A stretch of DNA of 64,000 bases from the NCBI GenBank assembly GCA_905160935.1, contig CAJHZI010000697.1, positions 688,001 through 752,000 on the forward strand. Reading direction: 5' to 3'. The DNA comes from Enchytraeus crypticus. Its lineage: Eukaryota; Annelida; Clitellata; Enchytraeida; Enchytraeidae. The translations under genes were made by a program, and so were the position numbers. Below are positions 47,952 to 61,200 of this stretch, in pieces (position 1 is the stretch's first letter; every line of letters starts with the position of its first letter). Below the pieces are notes generated by a model. The model did not search any database. It saw nothing but the letters and a program-made list of their open reading frames with translations, and was not told where the DNA came from.

Positions 47952-48266
47952 GATCAGAATTCTCTCGGTACTTTAGTAAAGGATCAATCCGAAATTAACG
48001 ACAGTGAGTTATTGTGAGGATGTTAAGGACGATGAAATATTTTTCCTTGGATTAAATAGTAATTAATCCATCTTACTGAAGAAGGCAACGGTAAACCACC
48101 CCCGAAGCCATATTTTTTCCCATGCAGTAGGCTACATAAGGTATGGTTACGGCATAGACATTGTGAAGGGATTAACTTGTTGATCTAAAGAGTGCTCCTA
48201 TGGAGCAAGAAAACAGACTTTTAGTATGCATATGTACATTGAACCTGCCACTTGGCAGTGCGCTGA

Positions 48267-48306
<40 letters not shown>

Positions 48307-48319
48307 GGAGGGAGAAAGG

Positions 48320-48353
<34 letters not shown>

Positions 48354-51199
48354 TAAGGACGGGTGAGCTTTAGATTTGAACCCTACATCTTTTGATGCGC
48401 AAATGAGAACAGTACTGATCAAAGTTATGAAATATGTTAGAATTATTATCTGAAGAATGAACAAGTTTTTTAAGCAAAATAAATTTTTAGCCCAATAGTG
48501 TACGGAGGATTCGGTCCTCAGCTCTTTATGTACTATAAATTCAATATCAACCCAATTAACACAAATTTTTCAATAAACTATGCTAATCGGAAAATTAAAA
48601 CTATCGATTAAAGGACGATATGTTAGTTATGGGTAAACAGGATAGTTTTCACAGGGAATGACGCCCCTTCCCAGTAAATATTAGTCGAAGCTGAAGAAGG
48701 CACAGGGACCCACCTCGTCATAAGCAGAATCCACCAAGAATAATGATATATCTAAAGGAATGTTGTAGATGCTTTAATTAAAGATCCACTCATATGTGAC
48801 GTGAAGAGGAAAGCGGAATATAAAGAATAGTGGAGGCGCTATATACCATGGACCTGCCAGTAGGCAGTGCACTAACAGAGAGAGAGAGAGAGAGAGAGAT
48901 GTTATTTATACGCTTAGATGTTATTTAGTATACTAGCACCAAGTTGGCAATGTAACTACTGCTTTAACTTACAAGTAAAATTGACGGATGTACGGCAGTG
49001 AGTGACTGAGTTACAGTTAAAGCCATTGAACAATCCTACCAAGTAGCCAATTGAAAAGTTTGCGTGAAATTCTCAACCTCACTAAAGCGATTTTTAGAAT
49101 TAAAGCTGAAGCAGTTTAACGTCAGTGTCAGCGCCTGGAAGTATTTCTGAAGGAAGAACCTCAATATTGAATTGCAGTGTATTAAACTCCTGACGTTTAA
49201 CCTTTGTGCCTCAGTGGAGTTGCCAATAGGCCTAGATGAATATCTGCTGCTGGTGTTGAAATTGCCGTTGTTTATTGCTGTGGGTTTGATTCAGTAGTAA
49301 AAGGAAAGTAATACATGCTCAGACAAATGACAAAAACAACATTGAGTGGTTGAAAGTGCTAACTAGACTGAAATACAAACATATATGCACAGGTACATGA
49401 GGTAACTATGATCACCTACAATGTATGATCAGTTCCATAGACAGTTGAAGGCCCACCTTTTCCATCTCTCCTTCCAAACCAACGTCCATGAGTTGAGACC
49501 AGCTCGTAAACCTCCTTTTCTTTAATTCCCTTAATCTTTGGACTGATTTTCTGGATTTTGGAATTTGCACCGTTTTTGGACCTTCTTTTTGCTCACTGGC
49601 TTGGATTTATCTCAATAGTGCTCGATGTTTTCATTGATGACTGTAGCACTCTAATTGTTGTTGTTGATGTGACTAAGTTAGATAATAAATGAAATGTAAT
49701 CTGAGGCAGTGCAGATCATATGAGGCATGTAGCCCAACTGCAGAGATCATGCTACTAAATTCCTAGCACTCTAAATCATCTTACTGTTATTTGATAAGAT
49801 GCTTCTAAGATCTAAGAATAGGCATTATATTAGTTTCCTAACAATTGATTTTAGTAGCAATATTGACAATACTAGCATCTGTAGTATTATCAGAATGCTG
49901 CTACTCGTAGATGTATTATGCGATAGCTGCAATTATAATAATAATAACACACATTATAGTGAAATGATCAACTATGTTGATATCTTTCACTTTTTATACC
50001 ACATGTTATAACCGTTAGGCAACTTAGTCCATTTGCCGTGTAGCCAGTCCAGTGAATGTCCGAGATTTTACTCTCAGATCAGCGCGGCTGGGATTCGAAA
50101 CCACGAGGGTGCAATTCCCCTCAGGGTCTGTCACTTAAAACTTCATGACGTTATCTACACCTTTACCCATTGCGCTATTGAGACATTCAATTACAGTATA
50201 GCAACAAAAACTGCAAATACGAGCTATAATGGCATGTTAGCAATTCTTACACTTGTAGAAATTGTTGCATAACTAACAATAACTATGTCAACTGAAGTAA
50301 CTTTTGAAGCTGCAGCAGCTGTAGTAGCTGTAACAGCTTCGAAGGTACTGAAGATTTAGCAGTTGTAGCAGCTGTTAAAACTCATTTTCTGCAGACAAGT
50401 GGGCAGCTGTTTTAGCGCATTTGTTGCTAAGACGTAGCAGCTGCATCAACTGCCGAACCTCATTTGCTGCTGAGATGTTTTAGATGTATGTAGTTATGGA
50501 TAGAGATTAGCCGACAGAGGGCAGCTGTTGAAAGCTCTAATTCTGATCAGGTCTATCCCACAAGCTGGATCACACTTGATTCAAATCCTATATAATCCTC
50601 AGCCAATCCCGTCACCATATTGCTTCTTACGCTTCTTATTCCATGTCTTATCCCTTCACTCTCTTCTCTCCGCAGTCCTTCTGCAACTCCACTTCTCTCT
50701 TCGTTCTCTTAGTCTGATTCGCCTTGCTTCTCCACTTGATGTTAATGTCTTCACTTTTTTATTTTTGCTCCTATAAGCATTCTTTAAACTTAATTCTGAA
50801 ACAATTATGCGTTTCATTTAAATTAGTTCAATATACTGTATATATTTTTTATTTATCCCCATTATTGTTAAACTGCACTTTGTTACAACAGATGGCAAAT
50901 TTATGATTTGGCATATTACTTTTACCTTACGCAGAGTAATGGCTATAATATTGTTATTTGTTTTTTAGCTTATCAGCTATATAGTAAAATTTAAAAGCAG
51001 TCTTTAATGTTAGCTTCTTTATATAGATTTGCTATGTTCCTACTGTTATTATATTTAGTAAGTCCTAACAATAATTTGTTACTTGCATTCATTTTTATTT
51101 ATTTATTATTAATTGCTTAATTGCTTTTAGGCGTATTGTAGTTGAAACATACGCATAATTTGAATTTAATTACTACTTTTGTATACTTACCTTTTCTAG

Positions 51200-51296
<97 letters not shown>

Positions 51297-54200
51297 TTGT
51301 ACAAGTTTGTAGCATAGCCTATAATTGAAAATAGAAATTCAGATATAGCCTGAATTTAACATTAAGCGGTAGACGTAACACTCGCAAATCCCCTACGTCT
51401 TAGATCCCTAATCCCATAACTTCAATCTCCTATCTGCGCACTTGTCGGTGAATGCTTAAATCCTCTCGCTTTTACACACACCGTGATTTCTATTTCCGCT
51501 TTACTCCTCTAAGAACCCGGATGTGACTTTTCATTTCAATGGTCGTCTATTTAAATCGCTCGATGGAATGAGTTTAAGAATTAGCAGAAAATTCTTGCGG
51601 TTGCGAGAATAATGCGACCGAATAATTGCAGTATAATAATTGCTGGAAATTCATCTAGATAAAGTATTCATTAAGATTAAGCTTCAGAATTTAATCAGAT
51701 TCAAAATATAATCAAAAGTTTTCAATATCTTTAAATTAAATTCATTTGATAAATGTGAAATTTAGGAAATTTATCTTAATTTCAGAAATGGCAAATTCAT
51801 TTTTATATAAGTTAGCGTTATTGGCAAACATGGAAACAATAGATTATAAATGTGTCTCGATCAGTTTTGAATACCGTTGAGCAGTAGGTCGGCCTTTCGC
51901 TTCTCAATCTGACCATCAGGAGAATGAGAGCCGAATGCTAATTCAATCTCTTCTTCACTACGTCCCTGACATCATCCCTGGATTAGGAAACGGACGTTAA
52001 ACCTTTATTATTATTACTACCTCGTTCTTTTAATTATAAAATTAAGTACGCAGGTAAACGCTGCTGAATAAAGTATGAGTATGGCTTGTGAGTCTTCCGA
52101 ATCTGCAGTAAAGTGGCGACCTTCTTCAGTGCACTGCCGAGTGGCAGGTTCATGGTACATATTCATACTCAAAGTCTGTTTTCTCGCTTCATATGAGCAC
52201 TCCTTAGATCAACAAGTTAATCCCTTCACAAAGTCCATGCCTTATCCATGCCTTATGTAGACTATAGCTTGGGAAAAATATGGCTTTTGAGGTGGTTTCC
52301 CGTTGCCTTCCTCAGTTAGGTGGATTAATTATCATTTAATCCTGGGGAAAATATTTCATGGTGAGGTGGGTCCCCTCTTGCCATCCTCAGCTCCTGCCTT
52401 TAGTCGTCTCTTAAACATGCGGCAGATTGTCTGCGACTGCCCTATTCTGCAGTGGTCCAACCACACCCGAGCACAACAAGTGGGAGTGGCAACCTATGCG
52501 ACGGACGGATAAATCTTAATAGGTAGCGATACGATTTAGCAATTGATTACGAGTAAAACTACTAATTAATTAATTACTAGTCAAGCCATTCAGTATTGCG
52601 CATAACAAGAATTCAGTATGTCAGTATTTACTAGATTCAAAAAAATTACTGTTTTCATGAACTTTTCGGATTTCAAGTCATTGTGCATTCTTTGGCATTA
52701 CTATTAAACGTTGATTTACAAGCATGTAATACAAGGATTTCAAATCAAGCTATAGCCTTACAAACTATAACAATAGTTTTTTCTCACAGAAAAGTTAACT
52801 TTAAGATTCCTTTCTTGAATCTTCTTCCATTTTTTGATTTAGCGCATTAAATAGAACTGGTTGTATTTTTTAGATTTTAAACTGATTTTATTAGCAGTAA
52901 CAATAAAATCATTGCGCGGCAAGTTTCTTTAGACACGGGTAGGCTAATATAAGAAACATCAAACCACTTCAAACTTTTTTATTTCTATTTTATTTCTACT
53001 CTTTTCTCATCGCTAATTTTCTTTGGTCTAGGAAATTGGCGCGGAATCTTAATGCATTTGTTACACTTGATCTAAGGTCAAGACTCTACTGGGTGTTTCA
53101 TTCACTTGCTAAGCTCTTGGTTCGTTAATTTCCGTAAATCGCTGAACGGGTCTTTCCCCCCCCCCCCCCCCCCCCCCCCCACTCTTCCCAGTTTTCTCTC
53201 CTAGCTCATCTTAGACTTTATCCTGGAAGATTAGCCGAGCCTCGTATAGAATTCATTGAAAACTTTTCCACGTCACAGCAGCGTATTCCTACAATCACAC
53301 TAGAGTGACCTCTACGTCCAGTCATTCCAGTAACTAACCACTACGCAGTTTACTCCACTGTAATGGACAATAATTGTCAACTATAATTTTCATTGATTCG
53401 AGAGAAAAGCCTCGGACATTATTCATATTACCAGTCCTTTGAATTCCCCAGATTTTCTCTTTGATTACCCTACCAGGATTTGATACTGTGACCTTTGGAA
53501 CCTCCATTTAACTTACTATGATGTTACCTGACGTACCTAAGCACTGAGCACTGTAGACATTCAAATGAGCTGCTTTCAGAATGCATCCAGGATTTGGTAA
53601 AGATCATGCAAAATACTATCCCCTAAAACCTATGAGTCATTTCATCACATCTTCATGTATAATGTAAGATTCGTGGTACATTTGAAATGAACATTTTTTC
53701 GCAGTTGAACTCGTACTTCACAATTAGATACACTTTTCTAAACTTGGTTCTGTATGTAACAGTTATAGGCCCTATATGGATTTCAGATCCATTTATATCA
53801 GAAAGGTATTTAAAGTTTTAATTTAAAATGTTAAAATTTAAAATTAGAGATTTTAAATTTCTCTAGCGCACTTATAAGTGTAATGTAGATTTTATTCTGT
53901 AATATAGACTTTATTTCACCTACACATGGTAGATTCAAATAAATAATTATTCTTAATGATTCTCCTAGTGTGTAATATTAATAATTTATCTTATTTATGA
54001 ATCAGTTTATAAATATATTCTTCACGCGCTAGTTATCATTATACATGTATAATAGACCAATATTTTTAATATTATAAATTTTTCTATTATCCACATATTT
54101 CATAAAGATGCGCAATATTTATTTACGTATCGTTTTGGCCGTTTATTCACACTTAAGTTGTGATATTATACTCTCGGATGCGGACAACTGGTTTTGCATC

Positions 54201-57200
54201 GACTTCAAAACCCTTGTCTATTGTCCATGATTATTCATTGATGTGCAATAGATCGGTGACTCTATAGGCTTTTACTCTCTTTCAAAGACGATGAGAATTT
54301 CTGACAACGGAAACTTAAACTTTTTGTACGACTATTTAAGTGCACAAAAACCTGTGAATAGGCCCGTGCTTTTATTCTGCACATGTACAGAGAGATAAAT
54401 GTCAATGTAAGCGGGGCTGGTGACATGATGGCAGAATTTAAGAGGGGCTAGTGACGCTAGGGCTGAGGTGTCGCCTCTAGTCGATCAATAGGCAGACGAA
54501 TACATTCATCGTTCTATACTTTTATAAAGATCCACATAGGCAAATAGACAAGCGTATAAACAAATTAACAGATATATGTCCCCCGTGTTTGCTCGGGTGT
54601 GGTTAGACGACTGCAGAATAGGACAACTGCAAACAATCTGCTGGGTGTCCGTAAGAGGCGACTAAGGCAGGAGCTGAGAAGCTGGGTGTCCGTAAGAGGC
54701 GACTAAGGCAGGAGCTGAGAATGGCAAGAGGGGACCCACCTCACCATGAAATATCTTCCCCCAGAATTAAATGGTAATTAATCCATCTACCGGAGGAAGG
54801 CAACATGAAACCATCTCAGAAGCCATACTTTTCCCAAGCTATAGGCTACATAAGGTATGGCTAAGGCATAGACTTTGTGAAGGGATTAACTTGTTGATCT
54901 AAGGAGTGCTCTCATGAAGCGAGAAAGCAGACTTTGAGTATGAATATGTGCCTTGAACCTGCCACTCGGCAGTGCACTGAAGAGAGAGAGAGAGAGATGA
55001 GCAAGTAGGCAGAAATGCAGTACAAGCAAGAAGAAGAAAATGATTTAGTAATACGAAAGGACAGCACAATGAGAGAAGGATGGGTAAGGCGACACGACTC
55101 GACATATGCTTATAGGATTGACTGTGTAGGATAATTTCCCTTTAACCGACTCGTTTAGATTTAAAGGGTTTAGTTCACTGATCCGCTAATACCGGCTCTC
55201 TTCACTTAATTAATTCTTTACGCCACTTCCTCCACCCTGAATTACAATCCGCTACCACCTTCTTCACACTAGCAAGCCTCGATCGTCGTCCAGTGGTGAA
55301 TTCAGTCCGCTCTTTTCAAGGGGCTGATGTCTCGGTTTCAATAGAAACCAGCCCCTATTGCTATATATTACTATTGCTATATATTCCTAGGTACTGGGCG
55401 GCACCAGTAGCAGCTTTACAACTGAGTTTGCAGGATTGTTATTTTCAGATATTCATTTGCTGGTGTAGATGTCAGTTGATTAACTAAACCAACTAACTTA
55501 ACGTCAACTAACTAAACCAACTAAATTTATTTTTATAACTCCAGGTATTATCCTAATCTGCTGATCTGCACAGGAATAAGAAAAGGGTTCCAACAGATGA
55601 GAGTTGCAGATTTGTGTTTGTCCCACCAGTAGGATCATAGTTCAAAATGGAAAACTATTTTTAAATACATTCTGCTAATATAGATTTTAAATTGTACATT
55701 TACTCTCTTCCTGCCCGTAGTCGATTTGGTTGCACACTTTATCTATAAGCAATAGGCCACCGGTTTGAAATCGTCGCTGACAAATACATTTGTTCAACTT
55801 ATGGTACGAACGTCAATCTTAGTTTCTATGCCCTACTATTTCATGAAGCAAATGCGCACCATCATTTTTTGAAACTTCGGGAGATATTCCCCACGTCTCT
55901 CAGATTTGTCACAGTCTCAATCATTCCAAAAATTCCGCGATCTCGTCAAGACTTATCGCATCCAACACCTCAGTCAATCCCTGAGTGGAGTGAGTGGAGT
56001 TACAGGATGCGGGGGTTAATCCCGAGCGTATGTGATTGTCATGCAGACTTCCAGTGATTTAGATCTCACTCCAAAACCTCATATGGCAAGGAAGAATACC
56101 TTCGTATCCAATCCTCTAAAATCATTTAGTGGCGGCAACTTCTGTCTCTCAGTGCCCTGAATATTGGCAATTTGGCAGGTTCATAGCATATAGATAGTCA
56201 TATCTTAGGCTTTTTCATATTCTCATACGAATATGTTTTCAACTATCTAACACCACAAGGTTCTGTCTTCGCCTAATTGCGCTCCTTCTGAATCTAACAA
56301 TCAGTATTGCAAACATATATTTGTTTATGAAAACTTTTACGTGCTTTTGAAAGGGAAATAATATTATATTGGAATTCAAATTTCCACGGGAGAGTTCTAT
56401 GAACGCTGACTCAATTGGTTACCTGATTTTGGACGTAAAAGTTCGTTTAAAATCTTATTTTGTCACGTAGGTCTACAATGCTAGCTTTTTTCTTTCGTAA
56501 TGTTTTATGAATGAGGCAGCGGAGAAAAAATTAAAACCTAAACAGATTGGTTGGAAAGGAAACTGCAATAGGGAATGTAAGCGCAATTCAAAAACTAGAA
56601 AAGAACTGAAATGAAGGCTCTTTTATTTTATGTAGGCGGAATGTAGGCGGAATTTCTTGAAATGAGTTTTGTTACTTTTGCATAGACGAATTATACGATA
56701 AATGCAATTTGTAAAATATTAACAAATTAAATAGCGCGTAATGTCCTAGTTTAACGGCATATGACATACCGCACATGTTTACAGACTCAAGTTTCCGATT
56801 TTCCACTACATAGACATACATGTACATGTACGTGGTCACTACATGTTCATAGCGCAAATAACTGTCAGTGAACTTTTACTTTTATTTTAAAGTTAACTCA
56901 AGTGTACGTATGGCATCCAAAGGACTGTTAATATGATTATGAAAGCGCTTGGCCTCTACTATGTAACCTTATTCATTTAAAATCCATTTCTGTCGTTTTT
57001 CTTTATCTGTTATTTTGCTGCTTAACTGTTATACTCATTGTTGCACTGTTCTATCTGCCACTGTAAGATTGTATTGAAATAAAGCAATAGATTAATTAAG
57101 TATTTTAAAATAAATTTCTATTCTAGGGATAGGTAAACTTTCTAAATAGCCTGGGATTTGAACACAGGATAGGTACGATTCGATGCCAGTGAGTTTTTTT

Positions 57201-58163
57201 CAAACTTCGTTGTTTTCGTTCGGTGTTCTATCCAAAATTCCTACAAGTAGTTTAATTAAATGAATGTTTAAATAACTGAATGAATATTTCATTTGTTTCT
57301 CGTTTGGTTAGGTTTCAAACTATTCACTGGCTAAAGTTAATCACGGTTTTTGTTGCTCTGTGTTGATTCCGAAATCTCGACTTATCGAAATGCGTCAAGA
57401 GACGGTATTATGGAGTTTCATTGCGATTAAAACGTTTCTAATTTTACGCTACAGTTGACTTATGGAGTTAAGAGAGGAAATTAAATTGTAATTGTTATTG
57501 TAAATCTTGGAGATTATGCTAATGTCATATTAAAATAAGTTATATGACAGAAAAGCTGAGAGAAACAGAGAAAGAGAAATAAAAAGAGAATGAGAGAGAG
57601 CAAAAGAAGAAAGAAAATATCATTTTAATTTTATTAATTTTCTCTCTCTCGTTCTATTATTTTTACATTACATTTTTGCGTTCTACTATTATTATTTTAT
57701 TATCTTTTTAAACTTCTGTGGCTCAGTCTCATCGTGAAGCTTTATGATCTTCAACTAAAATAAATTCCTGAGTTGATGAAATAAGTTTTGAGCGGTTTTG
57801 GTCATCAACGACTTTAAACAATTCGACATTGAACTACTAGGACTAGCGTTTTGTCACACGACGTATTAAACTATTGTAAGGCGACTAGCAGTACAATCAC
57901 AATTCATAATGATATAGCCTACGTTGTATACTCCAACATTAAATATTGGAAAAACACAATTTCATGGAAATCTTAATTGTAAGCGTATAAAAGGAGAATG
58001 TAGGGGGAAGGGGCAGAGGCAGACCGAGACAATGGCTGCTGGATAATCTAGTAGCGCATTCATATATGCAGATAAAAGCTGATTATAATGATTTAAATAG
58101 TTATATGCCATTTTCCAGCCATTAGACAATATACTGAGATAAGTATACTTTAATATATATATA

Positions 58164-58208
<45 letters not shown>

Positions 58209-61200
58209 GCATATATATATATATATGTATATATATATACAGTATATATACATATATATATACATACAGTATATATAGATAGATAGATATGTATATATAT
58301 ATCTTTATTTTGCCACTTAGGCAAACAACATTCATTGTACAGTGAAACAAAATCAAAACCAAAGAAACAAAATGCAAATACACAGTGAAAATAAAATTAA
58401 AGAAATAAAACAAAACAAATAAAACGAAATATCAGATGTGCACATCAAACCTTTCTCTACGAGATTACGCAGGAATATTCACCCTCACAAATTCTCAAAA
58501 TGAGCGTTTATATTATATTTTTATGTTTATGTTTTATAGTTTATGTTTATATTATTAGTATATTTCTATAGTTATTCTCAAGCAAAATCGTATCAGTATT
58601 AAATATATTTGCTAATCTGCGTATATCTTTCATTGCTAGATGAGTACTCAGCATTCTTAACATAATACTTACTGTTACTGAAATAGATTCTAAGAACGAC
58701 ATTACCTTTAAAGCATATATAGCATTGGTTTATATCCCGCATTGGCCTACAGTTGGCGGTGTTTTACTAAATTTTTCTCAAAATTATTTAATGTTTTGCT
58801 GATAATACAAAGTCGTTCTTTTCAAATCTTATCTTGTTACGTTATATTTCTTGATATATTCTATTGCGAGAGATAGCGCACTTAGTTTTTCTATACTTCA
58901 ATGATTGAAATTAAATGGCGTCGTGCTCGGATAGTGTATGCATGAGTGGCTACCGTGGAAGACCGTGTGTCGACAGCTTTGAATGAAACAAATTTGGTGC
59001 GGGATTTAGCGCAGTCGGTTAAGTTGGGCGTCTATAAACGAAGTTAAGCTTTGTCGAGCCCGGTTAGTACATGAATGGGTAACCACCGTGGAAGATCGAG
59101 TGTTGACAGCTTTGAATGAAAAGTTTCCTATAAATCCCCAGAGCACAGGTTCAACGTACAAATCTCAGGACGTGCTCAGCCGAAATATATCACTTCACAA
59201 ACACGAATATTTTTGCAGAATAGAACCTACCAGTCAACCGAATTCATTAAAACAATCCCGACCACACTCGTTTCAACATCAACTAATTCAATAAGTGGGA
59301 CGCACGTTAAAAAATGAAAAAATCTCAGGATGATGGAAGATTATTCTTAAATCCGCGCCGGCTGCCATCAGTGCGCCATCAAAAGGAAACGATTACTAAT
59401 TTACATGGAGAGGTAGGAGGCAATAGCGAAAACTACAAAAACAGAAGTTAAGCACGGAAAGTATTTAATACTAGTGCTTGTCATGTGTGTAATCCAACGA
59501 ACAATTATTCTGCATGTTTCTAGATACCCTTATCAACTGGACAGTATAAAGGACAAATTGCTCTCATTTCTTCTGCGTTACTCGCAGCATGTGCTCTCAA
59601 CACTGCACTGTCCTTTAGATCAGGTTAGAAATCTCGTTTTTTAGCTTTATCAAATGGCAGATTCAATGTCTAATTTTTAATCGCAATAAATCTTGATGCT
59701 CATCAAAGCACACTTCACCAATAAAAACTTTAAACACATCACCAATGTTAATTATATTTATGAATTGTTTAGATATAAAGCAGTTATACAACTATGAGTA
59801 AATAATAGAAATATTAAACTGATATCTGGTCCTATCATCATCATCAGCTTTCCTTTAATCTCACTTTAGCTGGTTGCAAGATGCGAATAGACTTTTCCAT
59901 TCGGTTTAGGAAATGCTGTAGCAATTGTGCTGGTGCCTAGGCGCTCACCAACCAAATGCCCTTTTTGACGTTGGTTTGGCTCTTGGTGTTTTGTCCTCTT
60001 TAGCTGACACGTGCAGTCCTCGATGGTCTATTCTTCAGCAACCCGGACACAACACGGGAGATGAAGTATTAATATATGCAGTATTTATTATATTAACAGT
60101 CTTAGCATATATTTCTTTAGATTACTTTCAACCTCATCTAATCATTGTCGCCATTATTCTAATCTCTTCGATATTTTCTTCATTTAGAAACTACTTACCG
60201 GTTCAATTGAACACACGTAGATACATTTAACTGTAGTATACTTTCGTCCTTCGAGTACTTAAATAAATTCTGCAGTGGTCCAGCTTTCCGGGACCATTCT
60301 GCAATATTCTATCGTTCCCGGACCATTGTGCAATATTCCAGCGTTCCCAGACCATTCTGCAATATTCTAGCGTTCTTGGACCATTGCTCTATCCATTATT
60401 TATCGTCATATCTTGATATCTTGTCCACGTTTTAAATAAGCACTTTGACGCTATCTTTTCAGCAGTCTTTCTTCGGATCAACAGTGAGCACTTGTATTCC
60501 AGCGCTTCTGTACTGGGTTAGTTTATGTCTAATTAAACTGTAAACCAGAGAGAAAACGGGCATGAATTCTAATATTTTAGTGCCTTGGACCTTTCCACCA
60601 AGCAAATCACTGAACAAACTGTATAGTTACTGCAATACTTTAAGATCTATTATTGATACACAGTAGTGTCTAAACAATCTTATTCGCAGTCACCTTCTCA
60701 TGATCATAGTATTTGTAAATATAATCGATCCAGAAACTGCAACGAATAATCTAGACACTAACATCTACACCTACATTAAGTATCATTAGAGCATCATCAT
60801 TTTCATTATTAATTGTATCATTACGTTTAGACTTAAATATGTAATTTTGTTGTCAGACGTCAATTATCTTATATTTAAAAAAGTTGTATACACAAATTGT
60901 TTCTGTATTTAGACTCAGTTACTGGGACTAACTCATGGATTTCTTAACGCATATGATTTAGACGACCTTCAAAAGAAATTCAATACCTGGTACGACAATC
61001 TTACCACCGATATGACGTCATTAATTAACGACGCAACTTATAGACCGGATTTTAGATGTGAGTCTAGTCGAGACGGTTGCCAAAGAACAGTGGCAAGGTG
61101 TCCCGCTACAGGACACCTTCCACGGAAACATGATCACTTTAATCACAGCTCCAGTGACATCAAGAAACCTGAAGGAATAAAAACCGATAGCTCCACCTAC

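Noticed and set aside
50033-50272. 79-codon open frame
   Set aside because: It lies on the antisense of SINE2.
58998-59110. Functional 5S rRNA gene
   Set aside because: The 5' third of 5S is replaced by a tRNA-like sequence, no oligo-T terminator follows, and a second diverged copy shares a non-5S body.
59925-60230. 101-codon open frame between dve exons
   Set aside because: Half of it is a reversed (GAT)n retroposon; no homology and no splice link to dve.
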